Of a stretch of 64,000 nucleotides of DNA, positions 35,123-47,459 are shown one piece after another. Each line of letters starts with the position of its first letter. The stretch's first letter is position 1. The stretch is from NCBI RefSeq assembly GCF_030463565.1, contig NC_134644.1:112595684-112659683 (forward strand), given 5' to 3'. The position numbers were made by a program, and so were the translations under genes. The DNA is from Pelecanus crispus (Eukaryota > Chordata > Aves > Pelecaniformes > Pelecanidae). The notes under the pieces were generated by a model. The model searched no databases, was not told the origin of the DNA, and was given only the letters and a program-made list of their open reading frames with translations.

Positions 35123-38100
35123 TTGCTTGTTTCAGCAGCAGAATGGATAACCAAGCTCATAACATCTCCTTGGACACATTAGCAAAAAATAAAAGAAGCT
35201 GTTCTAGAAAACTGTGGAGAAACACTATGGGTTTTGCTGTTTACGTAATTGTTTACATCCTATATTCTAGAGTCAGACTTACTTTCTTTTTTTTTTTTTT
35301 TTTTTTCATTTTTCAAAATTGCTATCATGATTTCACTGCCAGGAGCTATAAAATATCACAATTAATTTTTCTTTGCTAGAAATGTTGTCCTATGCCACAC
35401 TCTACACAGATGGTCTCACAATTTATGCCTGCACAGTCCCAGGTTATAAGCTCTTTGTTGTAAAAGGATTTCCACTTCTGAAATTAGAGCATTGTCTGAG
35501 CTTGAGCAAGAGGGGAAGGAAAGGGATGGAAATCAGGAGAACCAAAGATATGTACACATGGCATAGGACCCATGGAATGCCATCCATTGGATCACATTGC
35601 TGCTATTTGTCAATGTCATGTCTACAGCAGGTCAAAACTGTCAAGTAAGCATTTTACTGTCAACATGGCATTTTACTTTCCTGTTGCCTGATACTTTCCA
35701 AGAGAAAATGGCAGATCCAAACAAGCCATTACCATTAGCAGCACTCACAACTGTGAAATGTTTGTTTGGTGTGGTAACAAGAATACTTTGAAAAGCAGTA
35801 ACAGAACCTGGAGACACACTTAGTGACTCTTCTTCCGAAGGCCCTAATATAAAATTCACATGATGTTGTCAGGGCTTTAAGCAGTCTTCTTCTTCAGCTG
35901 AAGAATTAACATTTAGAAATGATAAGGAAATGTAGACTAATAGAGAGACAAATGTATCTATAGAGAATTTCCTTTGAGGTCATTGGAGCTTCTTCAAGAT
36001 TGATTTTTTTCTCACTCTGTGAAATGAAAAGACATAGCCATGTGTGTAGTGATGAGAGAAGTAATCACTAATTTCAGAAAGGAAATGTGTAAGGACATGG
36101 GGTGAAAGTGAGAATGGGAGCAGATTGTAAGGAAAAAGTTGGAAGAGACAGATGTTGAATGAGAGGTTTAATTTCTCATTACGTCAGTCTGTTCTACACT
36201 CTTGTCCAGAGTAAACTATGTGAAATAGGGACCCCATGAAATAGGGTACTTTATATGTTAACTTCCCATCCTGGAGCTTCACAATAGCTAACAAAACAAT
36301 TTTAACATTAAGACACTTAAAAAAATATTTTATGCTGTAACATCTCTCCACAACATTTATTTTTCTTAGTTATACTCAGAGGAAGATTATATTAAAAAAA
36401 TACCTGCAAACATTGGAAGATATTACTATTTTAATCTGCATTCCATACAGTCAGAAACAATGTCAGCTGCAGAAATCTTTAGATGCAATTATGACATGAA
36501 GTAAGCCAGCTGAATTTTTAAATGTTAACTATTAAACAATATAATGATATGATTCTTCAGTTCTATAAGCTTTTTCAATTTTTTTTTTAAATATATCTAC
36601 CACCACCTCACTATGATTATTTTTATGAATATATACCTGTAAGTAAGACTATCATAAATAAATGAATAAGTAAAGGATTCTAAATTATCAAGTCCAGGTC
36701 TAAAATATTTCTCTTTCAATTTTTTTGTTGTTTTTGTTAAGTTCAATTTTGAGCCAGTTTTCTCCTACCCAATTTCTGATTTGGAAGGCACAGAGGAAGG
36801 CTATAAGAAGATGCTGCATTTCAGGTAAAAACACAGTATATTTTTCATGTATATTTGTCACTTCATGCCTTCAAAACAGCTTTCAATGCATGTTGAATAA
36901 TGTTAGGGCAGTGAACCATGAATGGCTTTCCTGCAATGGAGACAATTTTTCCTAACAGTACATTAGGTTCATTCCGACATGAAAGAAGAAAAAGCAATTT
37001 TATTGTCTTTCATTCTCAGATATTTCATGGTGGTACAGAAATATTTGGGAGAGACTGGTCACAGGCATACTTCCTTTGATGGCAAGATGAAGTAATAACC
37101 ACAGTAATTTAGTAAATAATACTATACAGTACTCTGACCTATGTCTCAGTTAACAGAGACACATAACATTATTTGGATAACAAGGTTGAATATTAGAGTA
37201 CTGTACATGGTCCCTAGGTTGAGCTAGAGAAAAGGGAAAAGTAAATAGGAGAGAAATAGCTAGCAGAAGAAAAAGCAGGGGAATTTCTTTTAGGACACTG
37301 AGTTGGGATAATGGCTCAGGAAATATGAGAGTAGAGTTCTTCGACACAACATTGCTGTAAACAGCTTTGAAGCCAGAAACAGCAGGTGAGATAACTGGAG
37401 AGTTTCTGTGCCGTATTTTTTAGAGCTGGAAGTCAGAGAACAGAAGCCTTCAAATAAGTGCTGATTGAGTGAAAGGGATATTTTGTATTAGCACTTTTGT
37501 GAAATGAAGGTTTGCCCCCAGGACAAAATGTAATCAACATCTTTCACAACCAGGACCACTCTCTCTGTGCCTAGCACTATCCATCATGTTTGCTATTGAT
37601 CATTCTTAGCAATAGCAATAGCAATCAACCTTACAACATCTAGGAGATAAACTGATGGCTTGTTGGAATTAAAGCGTAATTCAGGCCTAGATTCTGGTAG
37701 AGACTCAGTGGTTTGACAGTGCATTCCCTTTGTTCCTGCAAAAAATGGATGTAAATTTTTACTACTCTGAGTAGGTAGTATGTTTAACATAGAAGAGAAT
37801 TCAGACTGTCTAAGATTAAACACCCAACAGGCCAGTTGCATCTTTCTAGAGGATGATTGAGAGGACTTAAGTTAGAAAATTCTCTTAAGTTTCATGTACC
37901 CATAATTCATGATAATCATTCCAAGAAAAGGTAGAAAGTTTATGCAATAGGTAAGCAGATATTAAGTGGTCAAGATATCTACATCCAAAAGAATGCATTT
38001 CCACTGATGCAGCACCCATGGAAAAAGAAAGAGATCAAGTTAAGTGATATTTAACAAATAATGCTTCAGTAATTCCACAGACTCAGAAAATTCCTGAAGG

Positions 38101-41100
38101 ATTAAACCATACTTAAAGTTCATAGAACGTCTGAAAATATTCGTGAATTGCTCATGGCTTGGCTTTGTTTCTAATCAAGGAAAGTAATGAGAAGGGATCT
38201 ATTTTGTCATACTTTACAATGCCTATACAAAAAGTAAGCATCCAGAATATCAAAGAGAAGTAAATGTATATAAATTCAAATGCATCTTTTCCTCACTAAT
38301 AGCTATGCATCACTTTTGCTGTGTGCCCCTTAATGGGACTCCATATTGGACAACAGCTTTCTCAAAGACCTCAATCTTTGACCAATTTCTCATTTTGCCA
38401 GTAGCCAGAGAAAGTGCTTTTCTTTGGTTTTCCATCAGTTGCAGACAGTGTCAAAAGAAACACTGACCTAAATGAGTGTTGGTGGTTACCATTGTCTTGG
38501 TGATGTCAACTGGTGTCTTGAATGATGTCAACCGATGTGAAAGAGACAGAAGGCCAAGAGACGATTCTTCCCCTAGTTGGACAGTGAGAAAAAGGTTGCC
38601 TTCCTTTACAGCTGTTTACATATATAGAGGCATAAGAAGGGGCTTAAGCCTATAAGGTTTGGCTATGATATTTCCTCATTCATAAGGTGGTTGTCTTCTT
38701 TTGTTCTGATTTTTTTTTCTTTATTCCATACTGCTATAAGGGATGAAATTATCTGCAGAAATAATATTCAGGAGATATCTTTCAATAGCAAATGCATTGG
38801 ATAAAATTCAATTTCTTGAAGGATTAAACATTAATCTAAATTTAAATTTCTCTAAATCAAACTGCAACTGGAAGGAGGTACCTGTTACAATTTAGCAAAG
38901 CGTATACAGCAGTTTATAAGCACATCTACAAAAGATGGGTGCGGCTTTAAATTGCATGCTTCCTGATTACAACTGTGAAAGATTAATTACACATCTCAGT
39001 AAACATTCCTCAATCTCCCATTTTTTAAAAGACTTAGAAACACGACACCTCATTTTCAGGCTGGTCATATTCATAAACAGGACGTTCCTCTGGATTTCTA
39101 GTGTGAATGGCTGTCCAATGGGTATTCTCAAAGGATATTTAGCATTCACCAACTTCACGAATTACTTTCAAAACTACTTTCTTTTGAAATGTTGCTGGAA
39201 GTATCGATAATACTAGTATTCTTTACAGCTTCACTTAATGAATTGGTGCTGGCAATACTTACAGCTTTCAAACATCTATTTTTTTTCTAGATTTGGAGAC
39301 ATGTTTTGTTTAACCAGAGGTCAAAGAGCCAGCCCAGAAAGTCTCTTATATTCTCAAAGTGAATAAGGAAGATGGTGTATTTCTTTATCTGGATAAATAA
39401 CTCTATTTAAAAAAATAAAATAAATAGTGATAGGCAAAAAACACATCCTGGAATTTCTTTTAATTGTTTAAGATGTACAGAAATGGAGAAAAAAAGAAGT
39501 TTGATTACTGAGTTATTCAATATAGTGAGAAATATCTTGCTACATATTGGATCTTTTTCCCATTTATGCTACTTGAATGAAATTCACATAGAGAAGCATG
39601 TCCTTAAAATGACCTGTTCACAGAGAGCCTCAAAAATGGAGAAAGGTTACGATAATACACAAGAAATCTTGTGGTCTAGGGGTTTCTATTGGATACAACA
39701 GAAACATTTCTAAAAGACCAATTCCTATGGTGTTTAGACATTCTTCAGTTACTAGTTGTCACATCATGTCCCTAGGAAAACTCAAGAGAATTTTTAGGAA
39801 CTCAAGTAATAACTAAGCTCTGCACTAAAGACAGATAATGCAAGTTTGCTTGGTATCTCTGTGTTGACATCTTAAGGTCTCAAGAGGAAAGATATTTGTA
39901 TGCAGTATTTTCAAGAGGCAATACACAATAGTACAATATTTGTTCCTTTTTTCTGTGATGAAAAGGAACAAAAAGATAAGATTTTCTAAAAACAATACTT
40001 CTCAATCAAGGAGATATTTATTGTGTGCTAAAAAACCCCCAGACTCTGCATTTTTAAAGCCATTGAAGTAGAGGTAGCAGGATATAAAATGTTACCATTT
40101 GTTTATACCAATAAAAAAGGTGAAAATCCTAGAAGAATTCTCCACAGAATCTCATTCATTTTAAGTGACTGTATGAAAGCAATGTGTCATCATTTTTGTA
40201 CTGAGACATCTATTTAATGCTGCACAAATTCAGTTGTCATAAATGAGAATCTATATGTGAATTCATACTCTCCTGACACTGACCAAGGTCTAATTTTTAT
40301 ATATCCTAAGCTCCTGTTGTTCAGTGAGTTTTAGAACTGTGGAGTTCAGATTGTTCAGCTTACTTGGCCTAACCAAAATTAATTTTATATTTGTATCTAA
40401 CCATAACAGAAACAAGCAAGACCATGACTTAAATAAACAAATGACCTGGAATAGACCTGGCATAACAGAGTTGAGAAAGGTCAGGGTTATAAATGAAGTT
40501 GATTTGGTCATTTTAATAGTTTCAAGGGACTGAAGCAGTCTTCACAGTTAGTATAATTTTTAAAATCTTCTTAAGAAACAATAAACTGATGCTTACCAGG
40601 GGAGGATAAATCAGATAGTGAGCTGACAAATACTACAAATATTGGTCTCATGCAGTCTACAAGGTGTTTCCTGAATATACAGACTTAACCTGAATATCTG
40701 CTAAAAGAAACTCTCATTGTTCTGTTTCTTTCAGGAATGATCATTTTTACAGTGAAACCTTGCCATCAGTTTAATCTTATTTAATTCACGTAGCAGAGAC
40801 AGTAGAATAGAACAATGCCTCCTGCTTCCTGCCTTGAAAATGCTATCCCTCTTCATTGGGATATTCAGAAAAGAGGTCATTCACAGAGCAGAGAGGGAAG
40901 TGTTAAGTTCTGACTTAAGAAACAGCTTTCAAGCGTCTCGTGTTCACACCAAATGTGAGGAATATCAGTATGTCTCCCATGGTCTTGGGAGTTAAACCAG
41001 AATTATATTACAAAAGCCTAATGTAAATCAGGCTTCATATACATTACTGTAATGGAGAAATACTAGATTACTCCAGCTGAAGACATGTTCCACAAATGAA

Positions 41101-41335
41101 TGTAGCATGTGAAACACAAATCAATTTTCCATCTCCTCTTAAATCCTGGAAGCTCGAGAGTATTTCAGAAATCAATCTAGGATCAGCTCCTTCTCTCTGG
41201 AGAGACTGATTTCCTATCAGGGGAACACTGAACTCTAATAGAAGGTGAAAAGTATATAATACTGTCCTTCTCCCTGATTTACAGTTTTACCATTAAATAA
41301 AACAGATAACAGTGTAGCATTACTGGCTCTTCTAT
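35123..41335. other. unassigned AT-rich non-coding DNA
   Basis: Over 6 kb with no recognised gene or dispersed repeat. A T-run lies at about 35287-35306. Open frames are short and featureless. Confidence 0.55.
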
Positions 41336-41710
41336 ATTGCTGTTTTCAGCATGCTCCCAGCGGAGACTTGGCCAGGGTGATGCCGAGGTTCCCCCAGGCA
41401 TTGCCCCAGCCAGGGGGAGACCAAATGTAGCTCTGAGAGGGAGACAGCCGAGGCACCGGGATGCAAACTATGCCATCCCATTTGGCCTCAAGACCCTGTG
41501 CAAGTGGCCCTTCACCTGTTTTATTTAGAGAGATGTTACTTTTTGAGTATTTATCAGCCACCGAGAGGGTGTATAACTGAAAGATGCTGTGCAGTATGCC
41601 ATACCTGCATCCTCACTGCGTGACTGCAATAAACACACTGCAGGCTGCCCAAACCTGTAGAAATCCATGTTCAGGTATGTTATGGTGTATGTCAGGCTGG
41701 AAGCCATGCT
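41336..41710 (+). other. GC-rich segment with AATAAA, possible LTR or retrocopy remnant
   Basis: This segment stands out from AT-rich flanks. About 41345-41520 is GC-rich, with CCCCCAGGCATTGCCCCAGC and several CG dinucleotides. It is followed by a T/A-richer part and AATAAA at 41628-41633, then CACTGCAGGCTGCCC. A GC-rich body ending in a polyadenylation signal would fit a decayed retroviral LTR. I could not find clear TG/CA ends or a target duplication. The open frames at 41337-41561 on both strands have no known domain. Confidence 0.3.
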
Positions 41711-44676
41711 TAGGAATTTAGAGGTCCTGTGCTCTGGGAAGTAGGTTGGGCTAGGTCCCAGCCCCAGCCTGCAGGCTCTCTCTCCTTGTAGGTGATGACA
41801 ACCTTGATCTGCCTACTGAGCTGTCCCCTAGATATACTTTTATTCTCAACTAGTTTGCCAGATTTTCTGGCGGATATGCTATCAGTGACTCCTGAAAGGT
41901 AAGGTTATAGATGTGATTTGCCTAAAATGTAATTGGAATCACTAGGGCATATTAATTTTAATATGGTCAGTCTGTAAGTCAAGTCACTCATTCCCTTTCA
42001 GCATCTGTGTCTTCAATCCTTTTTAAGACTTATTCCACCTCTGACTTTCTGCTGCTGAAAAAATGTAAAGGCATACTCAGATTTTTTTCCCATCTTTTCT
42101 GTTAAAGGAAGACTTTTTCAATTTAGCCAGGGCATGTCTACACATTGCATAAAATGAGAAGAAACAGATCAAGTGATCTCATTTCCCTTCACACACACTT
42201 GATGTTAAACCAGAAAAACTAGAATTGCAAAGCAGACATAAGAATGTAATGTGTGACTCTAAAACCTGATGAAAATTTTAAGTTTGGAATTCAATTAACA
42301 AAAAAAGGAGAAACGAAAAGAAAAACTCAGAAATGGTGATACAAGCTGCAGATGTTTCTAATTATCACCAAATCAAACAAAAAAGACACTTTTTCACATC
42401 AGAACTGCCAAAATATTTTTAAATGCATATAATTTTAACTTTTAAAGCATATGTACTCTGCACAATTTTTTTATTTATATAAGAATGAATAATAATCTGG
42501 ATTTCAAAAGCAGACAGTTCTGAGTAATAAACACATCTTCACTGGATAAAAAATAATTGAATGATTATTTATGCAAAATATCCTGTTTTGGACCATTCAT
42601 ATCAGGCTAAAGAAGGTTTTTGAGAAAGAAGAACCATGACATGGACTGTGCTGATTATGTTCCCTACCCACTGATAAATTATATATTCTGCCCTTTAATT
42701 CTCAGATGTGCAGAGAGGTCCTGGAGGTCTACTGTACCTTGTCTGTGGTTCTTGGTTTTCCTCTGAATTTTTGAGATTTCTAAGATGCTGCATACAAGAA
42801 AGCATTCTGAGATTGAGCAGTTTAGATAATCTGTATTATAGCATTTGCATATAAAATAAACATAATAATTTCAGACTGTATAAACTACAGTTTTTTAGTT
42901 TTTATATTACACACAGATAGTTTAAGGAAAACAACCACCAAGATGATGTTAAAAAAACCCTAGCATTGGTCCATTTACACAGCACTGTATTTTCATAGAG
43001 GGGTTTATACCTCATTTTAAAGACACCTACTGTCATATATATGAGATTAAATTATTTTATGCATAATAAAAGTATTATTTTCATCATGAAGTGAGAGTAG
43101 TAGAAGGAATTTTTTAATGCTAAGAGAAAGTAAAGCCAAACGTTCAGATTTTTTTATAACTTTATGGATAATTCAATGAATTCAAGTAAAATAACAAAGT
43201 ATTTCATAGCTGCAGAGAAAGATGAAAAGGAGTCAGTATATGACAAATCAGAGTATTTCATAATTTATACAGAATGCTTCCCAAAAGAACTACAGTTCCA
43301 TCTGATAGGGTTTTTTTCCCAGGTTATATATTGAGGAATAACAAGAGAAAATAAAGTTTTCCCTTAGTTTTTGTTGCTGTCAATTTGACACCTTTAAGTG
43401 CATTGGCTGCCAAAAATAAAAACTTGACTGACTCTCCAGCAGGACTTTGATTATATCAAACTTATATAGAAGGTCATAATTCTGCAATGTTTCATATATA
43501 AATCAACAGAAATAACTAATTACCACTATTGACAGAAAAGCTTTTCTGGGTTTGCCCATCAAATATAATCAGCTCTGAAATACCATAAATGTATTTAAGA
43601 ACATATTATTTTAATAACAAAAAAGTGGCCCTATAACAAAAAAAGAGCAATTTTAGATTGAAATAAGAAAAAGATTTTAGAACACACTGTAAATACTCAC
43701 ACAAGACACTAGTGTATTGCGAAAAATGTTACAGATACTTACACACAGAGATTTTTCAAGTATTATAAAGCCACAAAAAGGACTAAATTGAGTCCAAAGA
43801 AAGCTTGAATAAAAAAAAATTCTCTACAGTGATTTTGCATTGGCCATGAATCTAGAACACAAATACTTCTTTTCTCTTTCCTTGAACACTGAGGAAGTCA
43901 CACATGATGATTTAGGACTCATATTGTGGCTGTCTCTTGAAGTGCTTCTCTGGATTGCTGTTTAAAAAAACAAAAAAGCTTTGTTTAACTACCCATATTT
44001 TTTTAGAAGCAATGTTTTCCTTACACTGCAGTTCTTTGTGGCTTTTTTGTCATGTTCCAAATCCTGATAGGCCATAGCTTTTTTTTGATATGCCAGCTGG
44101 ATTCAAGTTATTAAGTTTTATAAGATATGGACTCGGCAACTCTTTATTCACTGTGAGTGAAAACATAAAAAAGTAAGTAAGTTTCTTCAATGATTATTTG
44201 CATTTTCTGTACACATATTAGTAAAGGTAAAAATCTGACTAATAAGTTATTATTTCCATGAGGAATAACTTTATGAACTTAGTCAATTCAAAACTTTAAC
44301 TACACAGTACTGAGTCAAAAAGCTATTATGTGGCTAGTTTCCTAGTATTGATTTGGATCTGAGATATATTCTCACTCTATTACACATCTACTATATGTGA
44401 TTTATAGTAATGTCTACTTTCTGCTGCTTTCTGCATCCCTGATTCTCATTCTATTCCCTGAATTCTCACTGGTTTCAAAGGTTAAAATAGGCTTTTCATA
44501 CTGAGTTGAGAATGCTATTTATATCTTTCTGGAGGACAATTTATGCCTGCTGTGTCACTCTGTAGGCAACACAAAATATGACTGCTTTGAAAAAAGTTTC
44601 TAAATACACAGAAAGGGGAGCTTACAACTGGAAATCACAGCAAGACTGATAATGCATGGGAATCCTGTTGCAGGAA
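41711..44676. other. unassigned AT-rich non-coding DNA
   Basis: Very AT-rich with no open frame above 60 codons. Nothing recognised. Confidence 0.6.
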
Positions 44677-45417
44677 TGTGCTGGTTTTGGCTGGGATACA
44701 GTTAATTTTCTTCATAGAAGCTAGGTTTTCAATTTGTGCTGGAAACAGTGTTGATAACACACAGGGATGTTTTAGTTACTGCTGAGCAGTGCTTACACAG
44801 AGCCAAGGCCTTTTCTGCTTCTCACCCCACCCCACCAGCGAGTAGGTTTGGGGTGCACAAGAAGTTGGGAGGGGACACAGCTGGCACAGCTGACCCCAAC
44901 TGACCAAAAGGATATTCCAAAACTTCCAGCAAACACCAAATCCATCAAAAGAGCCAGGAGTATCAGATTTTTCTGGTAAATCCATATACATACCCCCATA
45001 TGTGTGCACACTCACACTACCCTTAGGGATAGGAAAGAGATGGAAAAACAAATTACTAAAACCAAAACTAAAGGGATATAACGTCATGCTCAGCATGTAA
45101 AGCTGGGGGAAGAAGAAGAAGGAAGAGGGAGATGTTCAGCGTTATGGCACTTATCCTCCCAAGTAACCATTATGCGTGACGGAGCCCTGCTTTCCTGGAG
45201 ATGGCTGAACACCTGCCTGCCAATGGGAAGTAGTGAATGAATTCCTTGATTTGCTCTGCTTGCATATGCAGCTTTTGCTTTACCTATTAAACTGTCTTTA
45301 TGACAACCCATGAGTTTTCTCACTGTTACTCTTCCGATTCTCTCCCCCATCCCACCAGGGGGGAGTGAGCGAGTGTCTGTGCGGTGCGTAGTTGCCAGCT
45401 GGAGTTGAACCATGACA
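44677..45417 (+). mobile_element. solo LTR (family A) with internal insertion
   Basis: It starts TGTGCTGGTTTTGGCTGGGA and ends GAGTTGAACCATGACA. A perfect 5-bp target duplication AGGAA flanks it (44672-44676 and 45418-45422). It shares GTGCACAAGAAGTTGGGAGG, CTGACCCCAACTGACC, the GTCATGCTCAGC promoter block and CCTATTAAACTGTCTTTATG with related copies. At 741 bp it is about 150 bp longer than its relatives because of an insertion at 44916-45079. The TATA position reads CATGTAAAG, a weakened form. It has no internal viral genes. Reverse-strand frames of 106 and 130 codons across its ends are chance. Confidence 0.93.
44916..45079. other. 164-bp insertion within the solo LTR
   Basis: Relative to the other family A LTRs, the sequence between ACTGACCAAAAGGATAT and AACGTCATGCTCAGC is interrupted. 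The words AAAAGGATAT (44906-44915) and AAAGGGATAT (45070-45079) lie on either side, so the insertion seems to have duplicated about 10 bp. The inserted DNA is AT-rich, shows no octamer or poly-A tail, and is not recognised. It could be a small non-autonomous element or a local rearrangement. Confidence 0.6.
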
Positions 45418-45422
45418 AGGAA

Positions 45423-47300
45423 ACACTTACCTATGTGGCCCAGGTATGAGGGAACTTCTGTACTTCTGTTAGACTTACCCATGAGTTTAAGTGTCTGGAA
45501 TGATGAGCCTTCCTTAAAAGGGAGCCTAAATACCTAACAAAAGTACGCTACTCAGAATTCATCAAAAGATGTCTAGGATTTTAAAATTCATTGTTCTCAT
45601 AGAAACAAGAACAAAACAAACAAACAAAAAGAATCACATTATAATATTTCCAGCAGCCCATGTCCTATTAATATTCTGCAGATGTTAAACACCTCTCTCT
45701 TACTGTCTCTCAGGTTTCATAGGTCTTGTCTGTACAAACAAATAAAGCAGGGTCAGGTTTGAGATGGTACCACAACTATGGTCTGTAATTGTAACATAGT
45801 TATAGTCCATTATGACTGCATGCTCATTCATTGGCATGGTCTTTCATACAGCTCTGGCCAATGCCAGGTGGCATGCTGTCATGTGCTGCCCAGAGTTTGC
45901 CACAAAGGACTATTCCACACAAGCACTGTTGATGTTGTGCACTTCTCTGGGGGCAGAAGAGAGTACAGGCATGTGAATGTGAGCTAGGCTATGTCTTTTT
46001 GACCTCAGAGCCAGTGAACAGTTCTTGACATCTTTTATTGACCAGTACACTCTTATCCCCAGGGACCAACGAATGATCTCCATCCTTGGAAGGAAGAAAT
46101 CTGTTGGCTCCTCAAATGCTGATAAAGCCTTTCTGTCAAGTTTCTAATTGATAAGTGAAAATATAACCATCTATGGTTTCATGGATATTTTGCAGCCAGA
46201 ATAAGAAGTTCCAGCCTCAACGCCAAGTCCTACTACTTTTAACACAACTGTTAGTAGCTTCATGTAACAAATCTATAAACTGAAGATGAAATGTGATCAT
46301 AGTTACAATAATGCTATCATTTAAAGATAATCTGGGATAAAATGAGTTTTTCTGAGGATTTCTATAAAGCTGTGGAGCTTTGAAAAGCTACATGGATCAG
46401 GCTGCAGTTCCCTAACATTTAAAGTGAACGTATTATTGTAGAAGGAGGAGGAGCACTGGATGAAAAGGATAATGTTTGAATAAATACAAGTGTGAAAATT
46501 AATTTAGATATTGAATTGAACAGTGACTTTGGTGTCAAAAAGGGAGAATATGTATTTGTAATAATGATGCTTTAAGACATTATGCAATAATCTAATGTAT
46601 TCCATTGTGATAAATTTCTGTTTGCCAATTAAGAAAGGAACACTGTGCCAAAAAGCAGACTAATTCCTTTTTTAAAGTGAAGATAATATGAATAATTACC
46701 AGATTTGGCCAGAAAAGGGGAATTCTATTTCATTAAAGACTGTAAGTTTAGAAAACAAGTTCTTTGCTGGGGAGTGGGGGGACCAGAAGGTGCCATGCGA
46801 GAAGCCCATACTGAGACTATAGCTCATGGCCTGGTGCTTATGGCTGTCATCTACTTTGTGGATGGCTGAGGTCCAGCCTCTATTATGTAGGTAACATGCA
46901 GAACATTTCAATGAATAAGCATATGTTGAACAACTCCCAGTGAGCACAAACTGTTTTAACTGTTGTTCCCACATAAATATCCATTCTCCTGCTGTTGTCT
47001 AAGAAGCAAAATGTCAGTTTGCCATTGGGTAAGGTGCTTTATTTACACCTGTAGAATGAAGACACAGGGGATAAAATCATTTAGGCAACTTTTTCCTACA
47101 GTCAGTCCTAAACTGTTGTTAGAGGGACAAGATTCAGGCCTCTTGTGTTTCTAGTCACTTAAAACCATATTTGAATATTATGAATTTGAATGCTATGACA
47201 ACATTTGTCAACGGAGAGACTGAGTGTTGCAGAGTTAGTTAAGTCTGAATCTGTGCTAGCTAGGGGTATTTCAAAGCATAGATACACCATAATAGAACAG
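45423..47300. other. unassigned non-coding DNA
   Basis: Nothing recognised. Short frames at 45778-45987 and 46696-46974 have no domain or splice support. A (CAAA)n-like patch lies near 45610-45630. Confidence 0.5.
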
Positions 47301-47397
47301 AATCATAGAATTGTTTAGGTTGGAAAAGGCCTTTAAGATCATCCAGTCCAACCATTAACCTAACACTACCAAGTCCAACACTAAACCAGTTAAGGGA
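47301..47397 (-). mobile_element. CR1 LINE 3' end, about 97 bp
   Basis: The reverse complement of the CR1 3' UTR seen at 2662 and 20452: AACCAGTTAAGGG, ACTACCAAGTCCAACACT, CCAGTCCAACCATTAACC, then TAGAATTGTTTAGG and the octamer. It is 5'-truncated. It is separated by 62 bp of unrelated DNA from the next CR1 copy and is of a different 3' UTR type, so it is a separate insertion. Confidence 0.88.
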
Positions 47398-47459
47398 AGA
47401 GTATCAATTTCATGTTTCCTGGCTTGGTGGATGGATCATTTATAATGAAAGTAAAAACT

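Noticed and set aside
34981..35379. 132-codon + strand frame crossing the LTR 3' end
   Set aside because: It runs from LTR sequence across the target duplication into flanking DNA and a T-run, so it cannot be an ancestral gene.
45090..45482. 130-codon reverse-strand frame
   Set aside because: Antisense to the 3' half of the solo LTR at 44677 and continuing into flanking DNA; no domain.
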